NCBI RefSeq assembly: GCF_035934735.1
Contig: NZ_CP142396.1
Location: forward strand, 868,001-932,000
Direction: 5' to 3'
Length of the DNA stretch: 64,000 bases
Origin: Sedimentibacter sp. MB31-C6
GTDB taxonomy: Bacteria > Bacillota > Clostridia > Tissierellales > Sedimentibacteraceae
The notes beneath the pieces were generated by a model, which searched no databases, was not told where the DNA came from, and saw only the letters and a program-made list of their open reading frames with translations. Both the position numbers and the translations under genes were made by a program. The stretch's first letter is position 1. Every line of letters starts with the position of its first letter. This document shows, piece by piece, positions 19,112 through 26,857 of the stretch.

Positions 19112-20326
19112 ATGAAAAATATTATTAAACAATTTTTAATATTACTGTTTACATTATCACTACTATTTACTTTAGGATATAGTATTGTTGGACTGAATGA
19201 AAATGATAACAATATGAATGAAATGCCTAAAGAAAACGAATCTGAACATGAAGATAATAAAACAGAACCTGATGCTGACGAAGAAAAAGATAATGAAGAT
19301 AATAAGGAACTATTTGATGAATATGAAGATATTGCTTTAAAAACTTTAGAAGAACTTTCTATAGAAGAAAAAGTTGGTCAAATCTTTTTAGTAAGATGTC
19401 CCTTACCAGAAGATTTAGATTATTTTATGTCTATGAAACCAGGTGGATTTATATTGTTTGGTAGAGACTTTGTTGATAAGACAAAAGATGATGTAATAAA
19501 GGATATAGAATCTTATCAGGACAAAAGTAAAATCCCAATGATTATCGGTGTTGATGAAGAAGGTGGAACAGTTGTCAGAGTCAGTTCAAATTATATGTTA
19601 GCAGATGAAAGGTTCAAATCACCTCAAGAATTATATAACATAGGTGGATTTGAAGAGATAAAAAATGATACTTACACTAAATCAAATCTCTTGCTAGACC
19701 TTGGTATTAATTTGAATTTAGCCCCAGTCGCTGATGTTTCAGAAAATAAAACTGATTTTATTTATCAAAGAGCATTTGGAAAGTCGGCAGAAGAAACATC
19801 AAAATATGTCAATATAGTAGTTGAAGCTATGAAGGAAAGCGGGATTTCCGGTACATTAAAACATTTCCCTGGATATGGAAATAATGTAGATACTCATACA
19901 GGTTCTGCATATGATAACCGTCCCTATAGTAACTTTAAAAACAATGACTTTCTTCCCTTTTCAGCTGGAATTGAAACTGGCGTAGAAAGTATATTAGTTT
20001 CTCATAATATAATTGAATCTATGGATGCAGAATTACCTGCTTCTTTATCTAAAGAAGTAATTACGATATTAAGAAATGAGTTGAATTTTACCGGTGTCAT
20101 AATGACTGATGATTTATCTATGGGTTCTATAACAAACTTACAGCTAAGTAAATCACCAGAAGTTGTAGCCCTTTTAGCAGGAAATGACATGCTTATAGTT
20201 ACAGATTATGAAACAAGCTATAATGCTATTTTAAACGCAGTAAAAAATGAAGAAATATCAATGGATAGATTAAACGAATCTGTTCTAAGAATATTAAAAT
20301 GGAAATACTATATGGGAATTATGTAA
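19112..20326 (+). CDS. Glycoside hydrolase family 3, NagZ-like beta-N-acetylglucosaminidase
   Basis: 404 residues. An N-terminal membrane segment (about 7-28) is followed by an acidic Asn/Glu/Asp linker (30-70) and the GH3 TIM barrel. NagZ hallmarks: GVDEEGGTVVRV (147-158), KHFPGYG at 250-256, the Asp260-Thr-His262 acid/base dyad, and nucleophile Asp in IMTDDLSMG (333-334). It should cleave GlcNAc from muropeptides outside the cell, in cell-wall turnover. Unlike Gram-negative NagZ it is surface-anchored, as in Bacillus. No partner amidase is adjacent. Confidence 0.9.
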   Translation: MKNIIKQFLILLFTLSLLFTLGYSIVGLNENDNNMNEMPKENESEHEDNKTEPDADEEKDNEDNKELFDEYEDIALKTLEELSIEEKVGQIFLVRCPLPEDLDYFMSMKPGGFILFGRDFVDKTKDDVIKDIESYQDKSKIPMIIGVDEEGGTVVRVSSNYMLADERFKSPQELYNIGGFEEIKNDTYTKSNLLLDLGINLNLAPVADVSENKTDFIYQRAFGKSAEETSKYVNIVVEAMKESGISGTLKHFPGYGNNVDTHTGSAYDNRPYSNFKNNDFLPFSAGIETGVESILVSHNIIESMDAELPASLSKEVITILRNELNFTGVIMTDDLSMGSITNLQLSKSPEVVALLAGNDMLIVTDYETSYNAILNAVKNEEISMDRLNESVLRILKWKYYMGIM

Positions 20327-20356
20327 AAAATCTTGATAAAAAAGATACTGGATAAT

Positions 20357-20944
20357 TTATTGTTCAATATCTTTTTTTATATAATCATTAATCATTTGTT
20401 TTAATTTGTTAATTACATCAAAATTATTAGAGTCTGATTTCCCCATGATATCAGCCTTAATCAATTCAAGTATATCTTCCAATCTATTTTCCCCTACATC
20501 ATCGATGAATTTTTCTATACCTTTTTCTTTTATATTTTTATTTATATCTTTAATATAATGATATCTAATAAGTATTTGTACGTTTTCTATAAATTCTTCA
20601 CCATATCCAAGCCTTTGGAGTATTATTTCACTTTCATTAGCAGATTTAATATGATGTCCATAAAAATGTCCTCTTCCCTTTTCATCAATTGTAAAACAAT
20701 CAGGTTTACTTATATCATGAAGCAAAGCAGCCATTCTTAATATTAATTTTGGCTTTATTGAATCCACTACAGTCATTGTATGGTCTAATATATCCTTATC
20801 ATGATAGGGAGTATGTTGATTAAATCCTTTAAGCTTAATTAATTCTGGAATTATATCTTTCATTTCACCATTTTCAATTAATTTATATAATTCTTTTGAT
20901 GGTTCATCATTTAAAAGTATTTTATTTAATTTATTTTTGTACAT
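20357..20944 (-). CDS. HD-domain phosphohydrolase
   Basis: 195 residues of a single HD domain. Metal ligands are visible in HTPYHDKDILDHT, LLHDISKPDCF and FYGHHIKSA, followed by RYHYIKD. The arrangement resembles the HD half of tRNA CCA-adding enzymes without the nucleotidyltransferase part. Substrate unknown, probably a phosphomonoester or nucleotide. ATG with AAGGAGAC. Convergent with the GH3 gene, whose stop lies 30 nt away, with no clear terminator between. Confidence 0.8.
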   Translation of the reverse strand: MYKNKLNKILLNDEPSKELYKLIENGEMKDIIPELIKLKGFNQHTPYHDKDILDHTMTVVDSIKPKLILRMAALLHDISKPDCFTIDEKGRGHFYGHHIKSANESEIILQRLGYGEEFIENVQILIRYHYIKDINKNIKEKGIEKFIDDVGENRLEDILELIKADIMGKSDSNNFDVINKLKQMINDYIKKDIEQ

Positions 20945-21114
20945 TTAGTCTCCTTAGTTGAACTTTTTATTTTTATTTTCGTCTAATAGATATAGTATAT
21001 ACTACAATATATTTTTAAATAATTCAATATATTGGTAGTAGATACTTTTATGTCTTTTATTTTTCCAAAAACTAGTGTATAATTACTTTGTAATATAAAG
21101 GGGATGGTGTAATA

Positions 21115-22857
21115 ATGAAAATTAATAAACTATATAAAATATTAATCTTAATCTATATCTTAACAATCATTTTTTCATTTAATGTATATGGGTATACCTA
21201 TGATGCATATGATATTGGTGATTTAGAAGATACTGTTTACGAACAGTTAAGTTTATTAAATGCTAACTTTGAAATAAGATATAGTGGATTATATGAGGAT
21301 ATTGAAAACGTTCTGAAAAATACCATTGAAAATGACACCTATCTTGATTCTATAATCAGCTCTGTAAATTGGAGTGTTTCAGAATCATCTAATGTATATA
21401 ATATAAAAATGAATGTTAATTATATTCTAACATCCAGCGAAAAATTAGAAGCCGATGAAATGATAAACAACATATTGACCGAAATAATTAAGCCAAATAT
21501 GAATGATCATGAAAAAATTAAAGCAGTACATGATTACATTGTTTTAAACGGAGAATATGATACATCTCTTCAATTATATTCAGATTATGATTTTTTGACT
21601 AAAGGAAAATCTGTCTGCAATGGTTATGCTCTACTAACATACAATATGCTTAATAAACTTAATATTCCTGTAAGATTAGTTTCAGGAACTGGCAATGAAG
21701 AACCACATGTATGGAACATAGTTAAAATTGATAAATATTGGTTTCACTTAGATACAACTTGGAACGACCCTGTTCCAGATAAAAAAGACAGTGTTTCATA
21801 TAATTATTATTTGCTTACAGAAGAAGAAATTTCAAAAGATCATACTATAAATAAAAATCAATATCTTCCTAAATCAAATAAAAAATATTATACATTTTTA
21901 AAGGAATTGTCTTTAATTGAAAAAAACGGTTATGTTTATGACAGAATACTTATGGAAACAGAATTGGATATTTATAATGTAGAAAATACAGCAACTTCAG
22001 CAGAAGGTTTAAGCACTATTCTCAAAAATAAAATTAAATACCATCCAGTTAAAGTTTCTGTAAGATTTAACAAATCAATTTCCCAAGATAGTGTTAATAC
22101 TGCAATGTCAGATTTATTTAGATATAGTTTCATATCAGAAATCAGACATGAACCTTTTTACTTAGATGATACTGGTAACTTTTATGTATTAAATTTATAC
22201 ATAAAATATAAAAAAACACCTGACAGCATAATTACGGATTTATCTAAAGAAGTGTATAATACAACTTCTAAAGTTGATTTTAATGTTTATGCTGTATACG
22301 GCTCTGAAAAAGAAAATATTACTAAGGATGTACTAATTTATCCCTATGATAACTATTTTCTAAATATTTCAGATAATACTTTATCCTTTAATGATGCAGG
22401 ATTCGAAAATTTAACATTAGAATATGGAGGAAAAAGAACTAAAGTAAATATTTCAGCTATTGATTCCAAGGGCTTTAAATATATTACTGATGACAAACCT
22501 AACAGCGATGTAAATGTTAAAGTCTTTAACCAATATATTGACTTTAGTAAAATAAAACAATGGCCATTAATAGAAGATGGAAGAACTTTAGTTCCAATAA
22601 GGGCCATATTTGAAGTATTAAACTGCAACGTTAATTGGGATTCTGACAGTAGCTGTGCAATAGTAGAAAGTGGAACCACAAAGATTGTCATTCCGGCAAA
22701 TAGTAATACTGCATTTATTAACGGAACAGAAAGTACCCTAGATGTCCCTGCTAAAATAGTAAATGATCGAATTATGGTACCTCTAAGGTTTATAAGCGAA
22801 TCAATAGATAAAACGGTAATATGGGATGACCTAAACAAAACAGTATTAATATATTAA
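21115..22857 (+). CDS. Secreted transglutaminase-like protein with stalk domain
   Basis: 580 residues: N-terminal signal or anchor helix (about 7-27), a helical region, a transglutaminase/protease-like core, and a C-terminal Cu_amine_oxidN1 domain (about 470-580; RTLVPIRAIFEVLNCNVNW and RIMVPLRFISESIDKTVIW). The catalytic triad is intact: Cys168 (KSVCNGYA), His198 (EPHVWNIV), Asp213 (HLDTTWNDP). The stalk domain at the C-terminus suggests attachment to or interaction with the cell surface. Real activity may be peptidase-like rather than crosslinking. A TATAAT at 21078-21083 may be its -10 box. Confidence 0.87.
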   Translation: MKINKLYKILILIYILTIIFSFNVYGYTYDAYDIGDLEDTVYEQLSLLNANFEIRYSGLYEDIENVLKNTIENDTYLDSIISSVNWSVSESSNVYNIKMNVNYILTSSEKLEADEMINNILTEIIKPNMNDHEKIKAVHDYIVLNGEYDTSLQLYSDYDFLTKGKSVCNGYALLTYNMLNKLNIPVRLVSGTGNEEPHVWNIVKIDKYWFHLDTTWNDPVPDKKDSVSYNYYLLTEEEISKDHTINKNQYLPKSNKKYYTFLKELSLIEKNGYVYDRILMETELDIYNVENTATSAEGLSTILKNKIKYHPVKVSVRFNKSISQDSVNTAMSDLFRYSFISEIRHEPFYLDDTGNFYVLNLYIKYKKTPDSIITDLSKEVYNTTSKVDFNVYAVYGSEKENITKDVLIYPYDNYFLNISDNTLSFNDAGFENLTLEYGGKRTKVNISAIDSKGFKYITDDKPNSDVNVKVFNQYIDFSKIKQWPLIEDGRTLVPIRAIFEVLNCNVNWDSDSSCAIVESGTTKIVIPANSNTAFINGTESTLDVPAKIVNDRIMVPLRFISESIDKTVIWDDLNKTVLIY

Positions 22858-22870
22858 TAATTTGCATTTA

Positions 22871-22912
22871 AAAAGAGGTAGTCATTTAATTAATTTGGCT
22901 TACCTCTTTTTT
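22871..22912. terminator. Bidirectional terminator
   Basis: Perfect 10-bp stem AAAAGAGGTA/TACCTCTTTT with a 20-nt loop and T-runs on both strands, placed between two convergent genes (transglutaminase-like and S41 protease). Confidence 0.85.
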
Positions 22913-22919
22913 ATGTTTA

Positions 22920-24152
22920 TTATTGGCTTAACTTCTCATCTAAAACTTCAACAGCTTTTTGCAGCTGATTATCCATATCATAAAATTCATATCCATATCC
23001 CGTTGCATCTGGATTCAATTCTAATACGATATCAGGTTCAATTCCTATTCCATGAATATTTACCCCATTAGGTGTAAAATACTCTGAAACAGTCATTTTT
23101 AAGCCCTCACCTTCAGAACCAAAGCCTTGAACTCTCTGTACTATACCCTTACCAAAAGTTTTTGTACCAATAAGTGTTGCTCTTTGGGTATCTTTCATAG
23201 CACCTGCCATTATTTCAGAAGCACTTGCACTTCCTTCATTAATAAGTAATACTATCGGAATATCATCAGCACTTTTATCTGATTTATAATATTCAATATC
23301 TCCAGATTTAGTTTTAGTATATGTTATAATTCCTTCGCCTAAAAACTCATCCGTAATATCAACTGTTGCATTAATAATACCGCCAGGATTAAACCTTAAA
23401 TCTATTACTAATGCTTTCATACCTTGACCTTTTAGTGTTTCATAAGCAGCATTGAAATCTTTAGCAGTCTGCATGTCAAAAGTAGTTATTCTAATATAAC
23501 CTATATTATCCTCAAGCATAGAAGGTTTTATCGTTTTAATTCTAATTTTTTCTCTATTAACAACTATATCTGTAGTTTCATGTTTTCCATTCTCTTTAGT
23601 TCTTTGAATTGTAAGAGTTACACTTGTACCCGGTAACCCCTTCATTATACTTACAGCTTGATCTATTTTGTCCGCAGAATATTCTGTTCCATTTATTTTA
23701 ATAATCTTATCTCCAGTTTTCAATCCAGCCTTTTCAGCAGGGGTATCTTCTATTGGTGATACTATCATTATTTTATTGTCATCACTTGCAGTTATGTATA
23801 CGCCTATGCCTTCATAGGAACCTTCTGTGTCTTGTAATAAAGCACCATATTCTTCTTTCGTCATATATTGTGTATACGGATCACCTAAAGCAATTAATGT
23901 ACCCTTTAAAGCACCCTCAAGCATAGCTTCCTCATCTGCTTCATATAAGAATTCTTTTTTCGCAAATTCCATTAAACTATTTTGCTTTGCAAATTTGTCA
24001 TACATATCTTTTAATACAGAATAAGTTTCTTTAGGTAAAACAACCTTTTGTCCAACTTCAACTAAGAAAACATTTCCTAAAGAAACAGTCAAAAAAGCAG
24101 TAACAAAAACAACTACTATGATAGTGATAAAATATTTCTTTTTTGATATCAT
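22920..24152 (-). CDS. C-terminal processing peptidase (S41 family, CtpA/CtpB-like)
   Basis: Membrane-anchored serine protease, 410 residues. N-terminal helix (8-30), PDZ domain (about 95-180: GIGVYITASDDNKIMIVSP, AGLKTGDKIIKINGT), then the S41 core with DLRFNPGG, the nucleophile Ser in NEGSASASEIMAGA, and the general-base Lys in GTKTFGKGIVQ. In spore formers CtpB cleaves sporulation signalling proteins. Whether this is that orthologue is unknown. No peptidoglycan-binding tail is present. ATG with a GGGAGTGAG site. Confidence 0.93.
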   Translation of the reverse strand: MISKKKYFITIIVVVFVTAFLTVSLGNVFLVEVGQKVVLPKETYSVLKDMYDKFAKQNSLMEFAKKEFLYEADEEAMLEGALKGTLIALGDPYTQYMTKEEYGALLQDTEGSYEGIGVYITASDDNKIMIVSPIEDTPAEKAGLKTGDKIIKINGTEYSADKIDQAVSIMKGLPGTSVTLTIQRTKENGKHETTDIVVNREKIRIKTIKPSMLEDNIGYIRITTFDMQTAKDFNAAYETLKGQGMKALVIDLRFNPGGIINATVDITDEFLGEGIITYTKTKSGDIEYYKSDKSADDIPIVLLINEGSASASEIMAGAMKDTQRATLIGTKTFGKGIVQRVQGFGSEGEGLKMTVSEYFTPNGVNIHGIGIEPDIVLELNPDATGYGYEFYDMDNQLQKAVEVLDEKLSQ

Positions 24153-24383
24153 CTACTCACTCCCGATATTTAATTAAGCCAAATAAAATCAATGCTCATA
24201 TTATTTATATGCTATGATATTTAATTTTATCCTATTAAAATTAATATATTCTTAATACATACAGTTGATATTATAGCATATTTATTAGATAATCAACAGA
24301 GTTTTTATTTATTTCTAATTTTTATTATAAATATATTGATAATTTTAATAAAGTATAATATAATCTTCAATGTATTGAATCAT

Positions 24384-24456
24384 GGGCCATTAGCTCAGTG
24401 GATAGAGTGGCAGACTTCGAATCTGTTCGTCGGGGGTTCGAATCCCTCATGGCTCA
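24384..24456 (+). tRNA. tRNA-Arg (anticodon TCG)
   Basis: 73-nt cloverleaf. Acceptor GGGCCAT pairs with ATGGCTC (one G-T pair); discriminator A; D-arm TAGCTCAGTGGATAGAGT; anticodon stem GCAGA/TCTGT with loop CTTCGAA, anticodon TCG; T-arm GGGGGTTCGAATCCCTC. CCA is not encoded. It stands alone. I see no gene in the 230 nt between the protease start and this tRNA, and no integrase next to it. Confidence 0.95.
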
Positions 24457-24507
24457 TAAATAAAAGTTATACTTTGAATAAAATATAGGTATATATTATG
24501 CCTTAAC

Positions 24508-24554
24508 AAAATATTAAGCTTCTTTGACATGGTGTCAAAGAAGCTTAATATTTT
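24508..24554. terminator. Long perfect hairpin, bidirectional terminator
   Basis: A 22-bp perfect stem (AAAATATTAAGCTTCTTTGA plus CA, paired downstream) with a 3-nt loop TGG lies between tRNA-Arg and the end of glutamate dehydrogenase. A/T-rich outer ends give T-runs on both strands. It is unusually long for a simple terminator. Confidence 0.8.
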
Positions 24555-24611
24555 ACTATACTTTAATAAGATAAAGATACGACCTATCTTATTTTTCGTC
24601 GATTATTTATA

Positions 24612-25877
24612 TTAATACCATCCTCTTAATTTCATTACTTCAGCTACTTTTTTAACTGAAATCATATAAGCAGCTTGTCTTGTTGTACATTTTTGTGTTT
24701 CTTGAAGAGCCCATACATCATTAAACGCCTGTACCATTTTAACTTCTTGTTTTTCTTCAACTTCTTTTTCTTTCCAATAATATCCTTGTAGGTTTTGTAC
24801 CCACTCAAAATATGAAACAACTACTCCACCAGCATTAGTTAAAATATCTGGAGTAACAGGGATACCTCTTGAATTCAACACTTCATCAGCCTCTGAAGTT
24901 GTAGGACCATTAGCTGCCTCACATACTAATTTAGCTTTAACTTTTTCTGCTACTTCTTTAGTTATAGCGTTTTCTAAAGCTGCAGGAATTAATATATCAA
25001 CATCTAAATTCCAGAATTCATCAAGACTAATCATTTTAGCTTTTGGATAATCAACTAAATTCTTATGTTCATTATTGTAAGCCAACAAATCTTCAAAATC
25101 TAATCCATCTTCATTGTATATTGCATATGTGCCAACTTTTGGTGCCCATTCTCCAATAGCTACTATTTTAGCTCCTTGTCTTTGGACGTTTTTAACAGTA
25201 AAACGACCTACATTTCCAAATCCCTGGATAGCAACTTTTGATTTTTTGATATCAATTCCAACTTTTTTAGCCGCTTCTCTAGCAACTATTGAAACACCAA
25301 AACCTGTTGCTTCATTTCTGCCTTCTGAACCGCCCCATGCTACAGGCTTACCTGTAATAACACCTAATGCTGAAGTTCCAGTTAATTTGTTATATTCATC
25401 TACCATCCAAGCCATAATTTGTCCGTTAGTTCCAACGTCTGGTGCTGGTATATCTTCTTTTTCACCTAAGTACTTATAAAGTCTATCAATATAACCTCTT
25501 GAAAGTCTTTCCAGTTCTCCCTGTGACAATGTTAATGGATCACATATAATTCCACCTTTGCCTCCGCCATAAGGAAGTCCCATTACTCCGCCTTTAAATG
25601 TCATCCATATAGAAAGAGCTTTAACCTCCTCTAATGTTACACCTGGATGGAATCTAACTCCACCTTTTGTCGGACCAACTGAATCATTATGTGATGCTCT
25701 AAAACCTTTAAAAGATTTCATGCTTCCGTCATCCATTCTAACAGGAATGTTAACTTCAATAACTCTTTGTGGTTCTTTTAAAATTTCATACACCGCTGAG
25801 TCTAATCCTAAAGCGTCACAAGCAGTTTTTACTTGTAATTGAGAATTTTCTAAAGGATTTAAATTCTCTTTTCCCAT
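24612..25877 (-). CDS. gdh: Glutamate dehydrogenase, catabolic NAD type
   Basis: Interconverts glutamate and 2-oxoglutarate plus ammonia, a central step when amino acids are fermented. 421 residues, hexameric class I type. Substrate-side motifs are GPTKGGVRFHP and LPYGGGKGGI with catalytic Lys residues, then APDVGTNGQIMAW. The Rossmann motif VAIQGFGNVGRFTVK has Gly-rich GxGNVG and is followed by Gly-Glu-Trp, consistent with NAD but not decisive. It resembles RocG/GudB. ATG with GGAGGTTTAG. A Rex-like operator is about 47 nt upstream of the start. Confidence 0.95.
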   Translation of the reverse strand: MGKENLNPLENSQLQVKTACDALGLDSAVYEILKEPQRVIEVNIPVRMDDGSMKSFKGFRASHNDSVGPTKGGVRFHPGVTLEEVKALSIWMTFKGGVMGLPYGGGKGGIICDPLTLSQGELERLSRGYIDRLYKYLGEKEDIPAPDVGTNGQIMAWMVDEYNKLTGTSALGVITGKPVAWGGSEGRNEATGFGVSIVAREAAKKVGIDIKKSKVAIQGFGNVGRFTVKNVQRQGAKIVAIGEWAPKVGTYAIYNEDGLDFEDLLAYNNEHKNLVDYPKAKMISLDEFWNLDVDILIPAALENAITKEVAEKVKAKLVCEAANGPTTSEADEVLNSRGIPVTPDILTNAGGVVVSYFEWVQNLQGYYWKEKEVEEKQEVKMVQAFNDVWALQETQKCTTRQAAYMISVKKVAEVMKLRGWY

Positions 25878-25923
25878 AACTAAACCTCCAAATAAATGAT
25901 TTGTGTTATTTTTATCTTAAATA

Positions 25924-25941
25924 TTGCTAATACATTAACAA
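25924..25941. promoter_or_regulatory. Candidate Rex operator upstream of glutamate dehydrogenase
   Basis: TTGCTAATACATTAACAA matches the Rex consensus TTGTTAAN4TTAACAA with one mismatch. Rex is encoded in this window at 33.3-34.0 kb. Binding would tie gdh transcription to the NADH/NAD ratio. The rest of the 322-nt gap up to 26199 holds no gene, only the terminator at 26137-26170. Confidence 0.6.
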
Positions 25942-26136
25942 TATTACCAGACAAATACATTTTAACACCCTATTAATATTATTTCAAGCTAAAATATATA
26001 TCTTATAATGTAAATTTACTGTTAGAAAAATTTTAGACAATTTTCCCTAGTAAACCATTCAAAACTAAAGCCATTAGTTTTTAACGATTAAAATGCAAAA
26101 TAGATAAATTAATGTTTAGCATAAGATAAGATATTA

Positions 26137-26171
26137 AAAAGTCCACCCAGTATAATACTGAGTGGACTTTT
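26137..26171 (-). terminator. Intrinsic terminator after the 26.2 kb gene
   Basis: Stem AAAAGTCCAC(C/T)CAGTAT with its complement ATACTGAGTGGACTTTT, nearly perfect, and a T-run on the minus strand (TTTTTAATATC). Confidence 0.88.
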
Positions 26172-26199
26172 AATTGATAATCTAACGCACCCTCTTAAT

Positions 26200-26706
26200 T
26201 TACAAATAAAATTTCCTATAGTAACTTTGATTATTAATTAAATCCCTAGGATGTGGGGGTATATTAATAATTTTTTCTGGAACAGGAAAAACACCTGGTG
26301 TAACTTCTATCATATTAATATCATAGTTTTCTGTTGTTCCTGGAAATATACGTATATTTACAATACTAACAGGGGAATAACCAGCTGCAGTTATTGTCAT
26401 ATTATAAGTTGTAAATTTATATTCTGGCCCCGTAATTAATATTCCTGTTGGATGTGCTACCGGCAATTCAATAGTAATTGGATTAACAGTTGTTACAAAT
26501 GTTTCTATAGGAACTCCTACAAAAGTAGTCTGTCTTGCATAAATTGTTACTTCTGCATCTGGAATTGGGACTCTGCCACGCTCTCTAAAAACATACAATT
26601 GTATATATCCAACATCTTGATTAACTGGCACTTCATTAATAAAAGCTTTAAAATTAGATGTTTTATTTTTATAACAATTATAGTTTTCAATTTTATTATA
26701 ATTCAC
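26200..26706 (-). CDS. Carboxypeptidase-regulatory-like beta-sandwich protein, unknown role
   Basis: 168 residues. The central part (about 30-140) looks like a carboxypeptidase regulatory-like domain: PIPDAEVTIYARQ, FVTTVNPITIELPV, YNMTITAAGYSPVSIVNIRIFPG and ENYDINMIEV. There is no signal peptide. Similar domains precede spore cortex-lytic proteins and coat proteins in clostridia, so a spore-related role is possible but only inferred. Start is GTG with AAAGGAGT 10 nt upstream; no better ATG exists. Monocistronic. Confidence 0.6.
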   Translation of the reverse strand: MNYNKIENYNCYKNKTSNFKAFINEVPVNQDVGYIQLYVFRERGRVPIPDAEVTIYARQTTFVGVPIETFVTTVNPITIELPVAHPTGILITGPEYKFTTYNMTITAAGYSPVSIVNIRIFPGTTENYDINMIEVTPGVFPVPEKIINIPPHPRDLINNQSYYRKFYL

Positions 26707-26857
26707 TTTTTAAAACTCCTTTATAACAATATTTGTAATATCTTGTAATATTATATGTTAAATTAATAAAAGTGAGCTACTATAATATGTTTATTACATA
26801 ACCTTACTTATTTTTTTAATTTCTATACTATTAACAACTTTTGCACATTAACATTTA

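Noticed and set aside
24384-24554. Integration site at tRNA-Arg
   Set aside because: No integrase, no repeat of the tRNA 3' end nearby; only a long terminator hairpin follows.
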